From assembly GCA_028712095.1 (NCBI GenBank), contig JAQTQU010000004.1:1-34663 (forward strand): a stretch of 34,663 nucleotides of DNA, read 5' to 3'. The translations under genes and the position numbers were made by a program. Under the pieces are notes generated by a model. The model had not been told where the DNA came from. It ran no database searches and worked only from the letters and a program-made list of their open reading frames with translations. Positions 10,346-16,966 of this stretch are shown here, piece after piece. Position 1 is the first letter of the stretch. Each line of letters opens with the position of its first letter. This DNA is from Candidatus Peribacteraceae bacterium. Its GTDB lineage: Bacteria > Patescibacteriota > Gracilibacteria > Peribacterales > Peribacteraceae.

Positions 10346-10402
10346 CCTCACCCCCCAACCCCCTCTCCCTGCCAACCCCATTCGCCAACGGGAGAGGGGG
10401 CG
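10346..10402. repeat. REP-like hairpin element, copy 2a
   Basis: CCTCACCCCCCAACCCCCTCTCCC ... GGGAGAGGGGGCG inverted repeat with loop containing CATTCGCCAACG. Same ends as the elements at 2971 and 26478. Confidence 0.7.
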
Positions 10403-10443
10403 TACTCTTTCTGTCTTAATAACATTTCAGAATGACAACGTGT

Positions 10444-10500
10444 GCCCCCTCTCCATGAAGGAATCGTGGGCGGGATGGAGAGGGGGATAGGGGGTGAGGC
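10444..10500. repeat. REP-like hairpin element, copy 2b
   Basis: GCCCCCTCTCCATGAAGGAATCGTGG ... GGATGGAGAGGGGGATAGGGGGTGAGGC. The arms pair with each other, and its right end is also the inverse of the left end of copy 2a, so 10346-10500 forms a compound, BIME-like unit. The internal CTCTCCATGAAGGAATCG is identical in the copy at 26478. Confidence 0.7.
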
Positions 10501-10521
10501 AATGCTCCTCCAACCCAAACA

Positions 10522-10550
10522 TTTTCATCCCCGGCCAATAGGCGCTACAC
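10522..10550 (+). promoter_or_regulatory. Candidate promoter of the 221-residue gene
   Basis: TTTTCA, 17-nt spacer, TACACT, ending 9 nt before the GTG at 10560. This would give a leader of about 3 nt. The -35 matches 4/6. Confidence 0.42.
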
Positions 10551-10559
10551 TTTCATTCC

Positions 10560-11225
10560 GTGCCACGACCACCACGGATTTCGCGCAAGAGTGAACCTGA
10601 CATGCCGCAGGAATCTTTGGTGCGTGTGCGCAGCGTTCCGCACAGGAAAAAACGCGCCGCGCCCCCTCCTGCGACTCTATCGGCGGCTTTGCCTGTGACA
10701 GCGGTGCAGCCGGCAGAACGGCAGGGTTTCACGCTGCACGCCGCGGCGGCGGTGGCTGCCATTGTCGCCGTCGTTGTGCTCTCACAGGGTGCGCTCCGGG
10801 ACGGTGCATCCTCACTCACGGCCGCACTCATTCCCGGCGAGCGGGCCGAGATCGGTCTGGAGCACACGAAACCCGTGACCCTCTCGCTCTCGTTCACCAC
10901 GAACGGTACGAATGGGGTGATGGACATCCGTCACGATGCACTCGAAACGGTGTATCTGAGCCTCCCCTCCACGTGGATCAGGCGCGAGGTGGGCGGCGTT
11001 CCGCTCACGGCTGTCACGGCGGATCCGCCGGTGTTCGGCTTCACACGGTGGAGCATGCCGGCCGGCGCTCTGGTTTCGTTTGACGTGACGCCCCCCTCCA
11101 CGATTCTGCTGCACAATCCATCGGGAATCCCTGCTGACATCAGACTCACGCGCGTAGATCTTGAACAAAATGCCGTGGAGCGCGATATTCTGCTCGTACA
11201 GGAAGGGAGCATCCTTCTGTGGTAA
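10560..11225 (+). CDS. Single-pass membrane protein of unknown function
   Basis: 221 residues. A basic N-terminal tail (RVRSVPHRKKRAAPPP) is followed by one hydrophobic segment, about residues 57-78 (FTLHAAAAVAAIVAVVVLSQGAL), and an extracytoplasmic beta-rich domain (KPVTLSLSFTTNGTNGVMDIRHDALETVYLSLPSTW ... VQEGSILLW). No family recognised. The start is a GTG at 10560 fitting a nearby -10 box; an ATG at 10602 (MPQESLV) is the alternative. The 3' end overlaps the CofE-like gene by 7 nt, so both are probably in one operon. Function unknown. Confidence 0.7.
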   Translation: MPRPPRISRKSEPDMPQESLVRVRSVPHRKKRAAPPPATLSAALPVTAVQPAERQGFTLHAAAAVAAIVAVVVLSQGALRDGASSLTAALIPGERAEIGLEHTKPVTLSLSFTTNGTNGVMDIRHDALETVYLSLPSTWIRREVGGVPLTAVTADPPVFGFTRWSMPAGALVSFDVTPPSTILLHNPSGIPADIRLTRVDLEQNAVERDILLVQEGSILLW

Positions 11226-11998
11226 GGTGGCTTGCCGTGCGCATCCTTCCGCTCCACACACCGATTCTCAACGATGGCGACGATCTCGTCGGCATTTTCG
11301 CGCAGAGTGCTTCGTTCGAGGAGGGTGACGTTCTCGTGATTTCATCGAAGGCCATTGCCACGGTGGAGGGCGCACGGATCGACCTCACAAAAATTTCAGT
11401 GACACCAGAGGCCGAGGAATGGGCGAAGCGCAGTGGCCGCTCTGCGGCTTTCCGGCAGGCCGTTCTCAATGAAGCAAAACGTCTGAATGGAAAAGTGGTG
11501 GGCGGAAGCGAACTCGCCATGCTGACGGAACTCAAGCCCGAAGGACTGGAGGGTACGTTGCTCGTTCCCAATGCCGGACTGGATCAGTCGAACGTGCCCG
11601 AAGGCTTCTGCATCGGCTGGCCGGTTGATCCGCTCTCCTCCGCCAGTGCACTACGGGATGTTCTCTCTCAGGGAACGGGACAGCACCTCGCCGTGATCGT
11701 GAGCGACAGTTGCTGCCGGCCGCGGAGATGGGGCGTGACCGCGTTCGCCTTGGTCTGCGCAGGCATGGATCCCCTCTCACCACAGATCGGAAGAAAAGAC
11801 CTCTTCGGCCGTCCGCTCACGATGACCGTAGAAGCAGTTGCGGACCAGCTCGCCACGACCGCCAATGCGGTGATGGGCAACGCCGACCAGTCCATCCCCG
11901 CGGCGATCATCCGCGAACACGGTCTGCCCATGACGGATTTTGCCGGATGGGTGCGGGGGATCAATCCGGAGGAGGATTTATTTCAGGGAGCGTTCTGA
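11219..11998 (+). CDS. CofE-like F420-0:gamma-glutamyl ligase family protein
   Basis: 259 residues of the CofE/FbiB-N family, whose characterised members add glutamate to coenzyme F420-0 using GTP. Family marks in order: GDVLVISSKAIATVEG near the N-terminus, LLVPNAGLDQSNVPEG in the middle, VIVSDSCCRPRRWGVTAFALVCAGMDPL (the ISDT-GRPxRxG region), and LTMTVEAVADQLATTANAVMGNADQ toward the end. Length matches stand-alone CofE. No other F420 gene is in the window and CPR bacteria are not known F420 producers, so the real substrate may differ. Start is GTG at 11219 (or GTG at 11237), overlapping the upstream gene. It converges with the reductase gene, leaving only 3 nt between stops. Confidence 0.85.
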   Translation: MVRWLAVRILPLHTPILNDGDDLVGIFAQSASFEEGDVLVISSKAIATVEGARIDLTKISVTPEAEEWAKRSGRSAAFRQAVLNEAKRLNGKVVGGSELAMLTELKPEGLEGTLLVPNAGLDQSNVPEGFCIGWPVDPLSSASALRDVLSQGTGQHLAVIVSDSCCRPRRWGVTAFALVCAGMDPLSPQIGRKDLFGRPLTMTVEAVADQLATTANAVMGNADQSIPAAIIREHGLPMTDFAGWVRGINPEEDLFQGAF

Positions 11999-12001
11999 CC
12001 A

Positions 12002-12718
12002 CTAGACGTAATCCTCGCTGTGGACCCGTTCTTTGGGGATATTCCACTCACTCAAGGCTTTTTCTTTCGCCGCTTTCACCATCTCGGGCCCTCCGCAGAC
12101 GTAGACGCTGCGCTCTGGCAGATCGTTGATCACCTGCTCCGCCACGTCCTGCACATGGCCTGTTCGGCCCTTCCATGAAGATGACGGCTGACTGAGCGAA
12201 ACGTGTATGTGAACGTTCGGATGCCCCTTGGCAATCGCTGCGAGCTCTTTGGTCCAGAACAGATCTTCCTCTTTTCGTACGCAGAACATCAGATCCATCG
12301 GCCGCGCATCACCCTGATGCAAGGTCTCAACCAGATGTGAACGCAGCGGAGCGATGCCGGAACAGGTCGCGAGAAAGAGCAGTTTCTCCTCCCCTTGCCC
12401 CGCGAGCGTAAAGTTGCCCAGCGGCCCCTGGAACGTCACATCGTCCCCTTCTTTCAGCATCTCGGAGATCCATCGTCCCGCGCGACCGCCCTGCTTGATC
12501 TTGGCAACGAAGAGAAGCTGCGACTCACTGGGCGCGGATGCAATGGAGAACGCGCGACCCTGCACGTCAGAAGAATTGTCGATCAGCGGAACCTGAAACA
12601 TGACGAATTGTCCCGCCTGAAACGAAAAACCATCCGGCTTCGCGAGCGTGAATTCGTAGACATCGTGCGCGATCTGACGGTGGCCGGTGCAACGGGTGGA
12701 GTAGGTGGGAATGGGCAT
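12002..12718 (-). CDS. Flavin/NAD(P) oxidoreductase (ferredoxin reductase-like)
   Basis: 238 residues of the ferredoxin-NADP reductase superfamily. FAD domain: FQAGQFVMFQVP, the flavin-contact motif RAFSIAS (residues 55-61), and EGDDVTFQGPLGNFTL. NAD domain: LFLATCSGIAPLRSHL, corresponding to the GTGIAP loop, and near the C-terminus VYVCGGPEMVKAAKEKAL. It ends without a 2Fe-2S ferredoxin domain, so it must pass electrons to or from a separate partner. It could be a small flavodoxin/ferredoxin reductase; the exact acceptor cannot be told. Last gene of the minus-strand run carA-four-helix-purN-reductase. No Shine-Dalgarno sequence (CTCTCAAACCTCC before ATG); the leader overlaps a pyrimidine/purine repeat. 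Confidence 0.88.
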   Translation of the reverse strand: MPIPTYSTRCTGHRQIAHDVYEFTLAKPDGFSFQAGQFVMFQVPLIDNSSDVQGRAFSIASAPSESQLLFVAKIKQGGRAGRWISEMLKEGDDVTFQGPLGNFTLAGQGEEKLLFLATCSGIAPLRSHLVETLHQGDARPMDLMFCVRKEEDLFWTKELAAIAKGHPNVHIHVSLSQPSSSWKGRTGHVQDVAEQVINDLPERSVYVCGGPEMVKAAKEKALSEWNIPKERVHSEDYV

Positions 12719-12721
12719 GGA

Positions 12722-12776
12722 GGTTTGAGAGGTGAGAAAGGTTAGAGAGGCCGGAAAGGTTGGAGAGGTTCTTGAA
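12722..12776. repeat. Purine arm of an imperfect inverted repeat before the reductase gene
   Basis: GGTTTGAGAGGTGAGAAAGGTTAGAGAGGCCGGAAAGGTTGGAGAGG is roughly the inverse complement of the pyrimidine element that follows (12777-12823). Together they can form a long imperfect hairpin over the leader of the reductase mRNA. Confidence 0.5.
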
Positions 12777-12823
12777 TAGTCTACCTCTCAGGCCTTCCTC
12801 ACCTCTACAACTTCTCTCACTTC
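12777..12823 (+). repeat. 47-bp pyrimidine element, copy 1
   Basis: TAGTCTACCTCTCAGGCCTT... ending CTCTCACTTC; 43 of 47 bases match the copy at 14041-14087. Both sit upstream of a minus-strand gene and just beyond the stop codon of the preceding minus-strand gene. On the minus strand the end of the element reads TAGACT or TACACT and could act as a -10 box. Confidence 0.75.
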
Positions 12824-12837
12824 CCTCATATCTTCGT

Positions 12838-13437
12838 TCACAACTTCACTTCCCCCACCTCAATCATCTGCAGCACCCTCGGGTACCACTCTTTCTCCAG
12901 CTCCTGTACGCGCTTCTGGAGCGACTCGGGAGTATCACCGGGCAGGACGGGGCACATTTTTTGCAGGAGTACCCGGCCGGTATCCACGCCCTCGTCCATC
13001 AGATGAATACTGACGCCGCTCTCACTGTCGCCTGCGGTCAGTACCGCATCGTGCACATGATGGCCGTACATCCCCTTGCCGCCGTGCTTCGGCAGGAGCG
13101 CGGGGTGCACGTTGATGATCCGGTTCTTCCAGGTTTCAATGAACCACGAGGAGAAAATAAACATCCAGCCCAGAGCCGCAATGACCGTCTGCTTGTCCGC
13201 GCCCAGAGACAAGATGGCTTCGTGCACACGGAAATCGAACTCCTCGCGGGTCTGACCCTTCACACGTTCGACGATCGTGTACGGAAGCCCGGCCGCCTTC
13301 GCCTTGTCGATGCACGCCTTGTCCGGACTGTCTGTCACAAGACCGAGACACTTCGCCATGAGCTCGCCGCGCTTCTGCGCTGCGATGACGGCCTGGAAGG
13401 TCGTGCCGCGGGAGGAACTGAGGACGACGAAGCGCAT
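12838..13437 (-). CDS. purN: Phosphoribosylglycinamide formyltransferase (GART)
   Basis: 199 residues. PurN transfers a formyl group from 10-formyl-tetrahydrofolate to GAR in the third step of de novo purine synthesis. Catalytic marks: the Asn-x-His motif in INVHPALLPKHGGKGMYGHHVHDAVL (general acid/base and formyl transfer) and the Asp in SGVSIHLMDEGVDTGRVLLQ. The N-terminal phosphate-binding loop is SSSRGTTFQAV in place of the usual SGxGSN, a mild deviation. Length matches the family. Start ATG at 13437 lies at the edge of the minisatellite, with no Shine-Dalgarno sequence. With carA nearby it indicates some de novo nucleotide synthesis, which many CPR genomes lack. Confidence 0.93.
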   Translation of the reverse strand: MRFVVLSSSRGTTFQAVIAAQKRGELMAKCLGLVTDSPDKACIDKAKAAGLPYTIVERVKGQTREEFDFRVHEAILSLGADKQTVIAALGWMFIFSSWFIETWKNRIINVHPALLPKHGGKGMYGHHVHDAVLTAGDSESGVSIHLMDEGVDTGRVLLQKMCPVLPGDTPESLQKRVQELEKEWYPRVLQMIEVGEVKL

Positions 13438-13673
13438 GCTGAGGTTGGAGAGGTAAGAGAGGTTGGAGAGGTTAGAGAAGCCTGAGAGGTTGGAGAGGTT
13501 AGAGAAGCCTGAGAGGTAAGAGAGGTGAGAGAAGTCTGAGAGGAAAGGTTAGAGAGGTTAGAGAAGCCTGAGAGGTAAGAGAGGTGAGAGAAGTCTGAGA
13601 GGAAAGGTTAGAGAGGTTAGAGAAGTCTGAGAGGAAAGGTTAGAGAGGTTAGAGAGGCTAGAAAAGCGAAAGA
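13438..13673. repeat. Purine-rich minisatellite, 59-bp period
   Basis: Almost only A/G with scattered T on the plus strand. The 59-bp block at 13501-13559 (AGAGAAGCCTGAGAGGTAAG...) is repeated exactly at 13560-13618, followed by a partial third copy; the rest is diverged units of GAGAGGTT. The unit contains GCCTGAGAGGT, the inverse complement of the ACCTCTCAGGC core of the 47-bp element at 12777 and 14041. It fills the entire gap between purN and the four-helix-bundle gene. Confidence 0.85.
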
Positions 13674-13675
13674 AG

Positions 13676-14035
13676 CTAACGGAAACAGGAAGCACGCAGA
13701 CGAGAGATCAGATATCCGACGCGAGCAGTTCGATCATCCGCTTCCAGTTTCAATTTTTCGCTGATGTAATGAAGATCGAATGACAAAACAAATTGATAGT
13801 GCAATTCCTCAAGTGAGCAGAGAGCTGTTTCATAGTACCTCGCCTGTTCTTTTTTGGAATCTTTCGCACTGCCTTCGGCGATGTTGGTCGGTACGCTCGC
13901 GGATGAACGGCACATTTGATCAACAAGCCTGAAACGCTCCTCGTTCGGAAACGATTTCGTCAGCTCGTATGTCCAAAGACACAATGCATGGGCCTCTTTC
14001 CATGCCACTAAGCGCTGATATGGTCGTTCCGCCAT
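13676..14035 (-). CDS. Four-helix-bundle protein (S23 / 23S-rRNA intervening-sequence family)
   Basis: 119 residues with the family pattern: YQRLVAWKEAHALCLWTYELTKSFPNEERFRLVDQMCRSSASVPTNIAEGSA, then LEELHYQFVLSFDLHYIS. The motif Q-x-RxxxSVPxNIAEG is diagnostic of the S23-type four-helix bundle, first seen encoded in intervening sequences of 23S rRNA genes but common as a free-standing gene in CPR and Bacteroidetes. Function is unknown; an RNA- or ribosome-related role is often guessed. Here it is flanked on both sides by repeats (minisatellite and 47-bp element), suggesting it may be a recent insertion between carA and purN. A TACACT box ends 6 nt before the ATG. Confidence 0.88.
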   Translation of the reverse strand: MAERPYQRLVAWKEAHALCLWTYELTKSFPNEERFRLVDQMCRSSASVPTNIAEGSAKDSKKEQARYYETALCSLEELHYQFVLSFDLHYISEKLKLEADDRTARVGYLISRLRASCFR

Positions 14036-14040
14036 ATAAA

Positions 14041-14087
14041 TAGTGTACCTCTCAGGCCTCCCTCACCTCTACAACTTCTATAACTTC
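14041..14087 (+). repeat. 47-bp pyrimidine element, copy 2
   Basis: TAGTGTACCTCTCAGGCCTC... ending CTATAACTTC, 43/47 identical to copy 1. It overlaps the last 10 nt of carA and supplies a minus-strand TACACT (14042-14047) that could be the -10 box of the four-helix gene, with no good -35. Confidence 0.75.
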
Positions 14088-15196
14088 GAAACAAACTCAT
14101 CAAACAGATAATTGGCGTCTTCCGGACCCGGCGTGGCCTCGGGATGAAATTGCACCGAAAGGAATCGTCCTGACTCGTGACGAATCCCCTCCACTGTTCC
14201 GTCATTGGCGTTGGTAAACCAGATGTGCCACCCCTTGGGTAGCTGATCCGGCTTCACCGCAAAGCCGTGGTTCTGGCTCGTGATGATGCACTTCTTGGTA
14301 GGCTTGCCTTGCGTATCGTGCTCAATGCAGGGCTGGTTCACGCCGCGATGCCCGTACTTGAGCTTAAAGGTATCGCCGCCGATGGCGAGCGCGAGCAGCT
14401 GATTGCCGAGACAAATGCCGAACGTGGGGAGATTCTTCCCGATGCTCCACTGAATCTGCCGGATCGTCGCATCGCACTTTTTGGGATCGCCGGGGCCGTT
14501 ACTGATGAACACGCCGTCGTACTTCAGTTCGGATGATGCGAGGTCATAATCCCACGGAACGCGGTGCACGGTGACTCCCCTCTTGAGGAAACTCCTCAGG
14601 ATGTTGTTCTTGATACCGCAGTCGAAGACGATGACCGATTTGCCGGATGCGTTCTCTTTTGGTTCGTACGTTACGGGCTCTTTGCAGCTCACCTCGGCAA
14701 CCAGATTTTGTGCATTCGGATCCGCAATGTCCGCCACTTTCCACTTTCCACTTTCCACTTTCAATTTCGCATCGTCCGTAACGATGCGACCCAGCATCAC
14801 CCCATGCTCCCGCAGCTTCTTCGTCAGCGCCCTCGTATCCACCCCCGTGATGGCGGGGATCTTGTGGTGCTCCAGCCAGCGCGGGAGGGAACTGGCAGCA
14901 GCCTGATGACTAAAGTGCTCGCTCCCTTGCGCCATGACGACGCCGCGCACATGAATGCGCTCGCTCTCGAGGTTCTTCGCAAATCCGTACGCGTTCTTCT
15001 CCTCCGTCGGCACGCCGTAGTTGCCGATGAGCGGATACGTGAACACGAGGATCTGCCCCTCGTAACTGGGATCGGTGAGGCTCTCGGGGTACCCCGCCAT
15101 GCCCGTGTTGAAGACGACCTCACCGTCGCTCTCGCCCGCAAAACCAAACGACTCCCCCTCGAAGGTGGTGCCGTCTGCGAGAACAAGAGTGGCCAT
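14078..15196 (-). CDS. carA: Carbamoyl-phosphate synthase small subunit (glutaminase)
   Basis: 372 residues. CarA hydrolyses glutamine and passes ammonia to CarB for carbamoyl phosphate, feeding pyrimidine and arginine synthesis. N-terminal CarA domain: LADGTTFEGESFGF, VFNTGMAGYPESLTDPSYEGQILVFTYPLIGNYG, ITGVDTRALTKKLREHG. C-terminal class I glutamine amidotransferase: SNGPGDP, the nucleophile loop FGICLGNQLLALAIGG, and QFHPEATPGP with the catalytic His and Glu. An insertion LKVESGKWKVAD between the domains is encoded by four tandem CCACTTT heptamers. carB is not in the window. Start ATG at 15196, 79 nt after the stop of the 104-residue gene, no Shine-Dalgarno sequence; probably cotranscribed from the promoter at 15600. 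Confidence 0.96.
   Translation of the reverse strand: MATLVLADGTTFEGESFGFAGESDGEVVFNTGMAGYPESLTDPSYEGQILVFTYPLIGNYGVPTEEKNAYGFAKNLESERIHVRGVVMAQGSEHFSHQAAASSLPRWLEHHKIPAITGVDTRALTKKLREHGVMLGRIVTDDAKLKVESGKWKVADIADPNAQNLVAEVSCKEPVTYEPKENASGKSVIVFDCGIKNNILRSFLKRGVTVHRVPWDYDLASSELKYDGVFISNGPGDPKKCDATIRQIQWSIGKNLPTFGICLGNQLLALAIGGDTFKLKYGHRGVNQPCIEHDTQGKPTKKCIITSQNHGFAVKPDQLPKGWHIWFTNANDGTVEGIRHESGRFLSVQFHPEATPGPEDANYLFDEFVSKL
14734..14761. repeat. Heptamer repeat (CCACTTT)x4 inside carA
   Basis: Four perfect tandem copies of CCACTTT, followed by a degenerate CAATTT. On the coding strand it reads KLKVESGKWKV, in the linker between the two CarA domains. It resembles the short tandemly repeated heptamers known from cyanobacteria. 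Confidence 0.85.
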
Positions 15197-15275
15197 GCGT
15201 CGGGCGCAGGGTACACGAAGAAGAACCGGCGCTCTACCCGATCCAATAGTTTCTCTGTGTACCTGTCAGGACGCC

Positions 15276-15590
15276 TTAGACTCCCCCGAAGGCCAGCAGC
15301 TTGTCGATACGCTTGTGATAGCCGTCAATCAGCCGGAACACAGGATTCGTCACGATCTGAAGCGGCGTCTCGATGGCCCGCCTGCCAAGGGCAAGCGATC
15401 CTTTTGCAAAGTTTGTGGGAGCTGTGAGCACTGCCCGCGCCGCATGCTTGGCTGCGTACCCGATTCCGCCGATGGTCTGGCCCACGTAATGGAACCACCC
15501 CGGCGCCTCTGTCTTGACGCCAGCTTTACCGGATTCTTCAGGTGAGGGCGGCCGGAAGAGGTTGAGGGGGTTGAGGCTCTTGAGATTCAT
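15276..15590 (-). CDS. Small amphipathic protein of unknown function
   Basis: 104 residues from the ATG at 15590 (MNLKSLNPLNLFRPPSPEESG). After a Pro-rich head comes a long stretch of Gly/Ala/Leu with spaced Lys/Arg (YVGQTIGGIGYAAKHAARAVLTAPTNFAKGSLALGRRAIETPLQIVTNPVFRLIDGYHKRIDKLLAF). It is more amphipathic than a true transmembrane helix and looks like a membrane-surface protein. No family recognised. The track's longer start (15695) would run through the promoter and is rejected. GAGG lies 6 nt before the ATG but between -10 and start, so may not be fully transcribed. The gene is divergent from the Tat-motif gene at 15704 and precedes carA on the same strand. Confidence 0.72.
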   Translation of the reverse strand: MNLKSLNPLNLFRPPSPEESGKAGVKTEAPGWFHYVGQTIGGIGYAAKHAARAVLTAPTNFAKGSLALGRRAIETPLQIVTNPVFRLIDGYHKRIDKLLAFGGV

Positions 15591-15599
15591 ATTACCTCT

Positions 15600-15628
15600 A
15601 TTGTACAATCTATTGAGTTTTCTGTCAA
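15600..15628 (-). promoter_or_regulatory. Near-consensus promoter of the 104-residue gene (and carA)
   Basis: Minus-strand TTGACA (perfect -35), 17-nt spacer, TACAAT, then 9 nt to the ATG at 15590; the predicted leader is about 3 nt. The -35 forms one arm of the palindrome TGTCAA-TAT-TTGACA (15623-15637). Confidence 0.75.
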
Positions 15629-15637
15629 TATTTGACA
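15623..15637. promoter_or_regulatory. Palindrome between divergent promoters
   Basis: TGTCAATATTTGACA, a perfect 6-bp inverted repeat with a 3-bp centre, covering the -35 of the minus promoter and lying 10 bp from the -35 of the plus promoter. It could bind a dimeric regulator of both directions, or simply be two back-to-back -35 boxes. Confidence 0.45.
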
Positions 15638-15647
15638 AATCGCAGAA

Positions 15648-15676
15648 TTGACACTTAAACACATAAATAGTAGAAT
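15648..15676 (+). promoter_or_regulatory. Promoter of the Tat-motif gene
   Basis: TTGACA (perfect -35), 17-nt spacer, TAGAAT; start codon 27 nt further on. The predicted leader (about 21 nt, TTTCCTTTCCACCTATAGAT) has no Shine-Dalgarno sequence. Confidence 0.75.
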
Positions 15677-15703
15677 AGATGTGTTTCCTTTCCACCTATA
15701 GAT

Positions 15704-16942
15704 ATGTCTACAAACCCCGAGACATCTGAGGCACAGCAGGAGAATCCCACTCTTGCGGAACTCAATAGTGCCGCTTCTCCAGCCGGAACCGAACCTCTCC
15801 AACCAGAAACAGCGGATGGTGATAGTGGTATTCTTGTGGAAACTACAAATGCAAGTGTTACGCAGGAAGCAACTACGCAGAAAGGAATACTGCGTCGAAT
15901 TTTGGGCATCGGGAGGAATGTTGGGAAAAGTATCCGAAGAGCTGTCTTACCGAACAGAGAGGAACGGGCCTCAATGTCAGAGAGTGAGAAACTGACCCGG
16001 AGAAGGTTCCTTCAAATCGGGGGAGGAACGGCAGCCGCGGCAACGCTAGGTGGTGTCGGATATTCGCTCTGGCCAAAAGGGGGAAGAGGATTTAGTGCGC
16101 GTGAGACGGAGTCGAAGGTTGAGAACATAGACGAGGGACGCCCCGACTTTATACCCCTCGATGAATGGAGAAATACACTGACGCCAGCCCAACGGGACGC
16201 CATCCGCAAGCACAGTCAGGAAATGGCCAAGAAGGGGTCGATGTCGAGTACAGGAAGAGCCAAGGTACCCGAGGCCCACAAGCCGGAGCAGGGCACTGTG
16301 CGCGAAGGATTGGAGAATCTGAATAGTTTCTGGGGTGTTGCTCCGGTACCTGCTGCCGAAATTGCCGGGTGGATTGCTAATGCCATAGTGAGTGAACTCG
16401 CCATCCACCAAAAGCACCTCAAACTGACAAGGGAAATTACTGATCCCGGCTCTCCTGATATGTCCAAGAACAAGCGATACACCGCAATCAACCTTCCTGC
16501 CCATTCTGTTAAACAACTCAGGGAACTCCGGGATGAAATCAACGCCACAAAAGAGGCAGTGGAAGCAATGGGTGAAAGAGTTGACAATGGAGAACGAGCA
16601 ATTCGATTGGTAATACAGACTATTCTGGTTCTTCTTGGTACCGGCGCAAAACTCTCTGGCATCCTGACCTCACAAGGTCTGAAAACCGCAGTGGGAATCG
16701 GCGCGGCTTTCGGCATCAACAGATTAAGACCTGAGAACATCAGTCAGGCAGTGGCGCAACGAGTGATCAAGGATCTCGATAGACATCTCACACGAGTGAA
16801 AGATGCTCTCGACGATGCAATAAAAGCCGCTGCGACTGCACCTGCAGCCGCACCCGTTCCTTCTCCAGCACCTATTGCCCCCCAGGCCCCCCCCTCTCCT
16901 CTGCCCCCAGCATCCCCTTCTTCTCCCGCCTCCAATCCTTGA
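15704..16942 (+). CDS. Membrane-associated protein with internal twin-arginine motif
   Basis: 412 residues, no family recognised. Residues 1-60 are acidic and Ser/Thr-rich; basic stretch 61-90; then a Tat-type signal SEKLTRRRFLQIGGGTAAAATLGGVGYSLW (RR at 99-100, hydrophobic to about 123). Next come a charged region, a helical segment (VPAAEIAGWIANAIVSELAIHQKHLKL, ~215-240), a coiled coil (QLRELRDEINATKEAVEAMGERV), a hydrophobic pair (RLVIQTILVLLGTGAKLSGILTSQGLKTAVGIGAAFGI, ~301-338), and an Ala/Pro/Ser tail. The ATG at 15704 fits the promoter; an in-frame ATG at 15974 would place the Tat signal at the very N-terminus. It is convergent with the 310-residue gene (24 nt apart) and may act with it. 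Confidence 0.75.
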   Translation: MSTNPETSEAQQENPTLAELNSAASPAGTEPLQPETADGDSGILVETTNASVTQEATTQKGILRRILGIGRNVGKSIRRAVLPNREERASMSESEKLTRRRFLQIGGGTAAAATLGGVGYSLWPKGGRGFSARETESKVENIDEGRPDFIPLDEWRNTLTPAQRDAIRKHSQEMAKKGSMSSTGRAKVPEAHKPEQGTVREGLENLNSFWGVAPVPAAEIAGWIANAIVSELAIHQKHLKLTREITDPGSPDMSKNKRYTAINLPAHSVKQLRELRDEINATKEAVEAMGERVDNGERAIRLVIQTILVLLGTGAKLSGILTSQGLKTAVGIGAAFGINRLRPENISQAVAQRVIKDLDRHLTRVKDALDDAIKAAATAPAAAPVPSPAPIAPQAPPSPLPPASPSSPASNP

Positions 16943-16966
16943 TCAGAGTTGAGTGCAGAGAGAGAA

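Noticed and set aside
13438-13673. Possible CRISPR array
   Set aside because: The repeats are contiguous and degenerate, with no unique spacers, and no cas genes are present.
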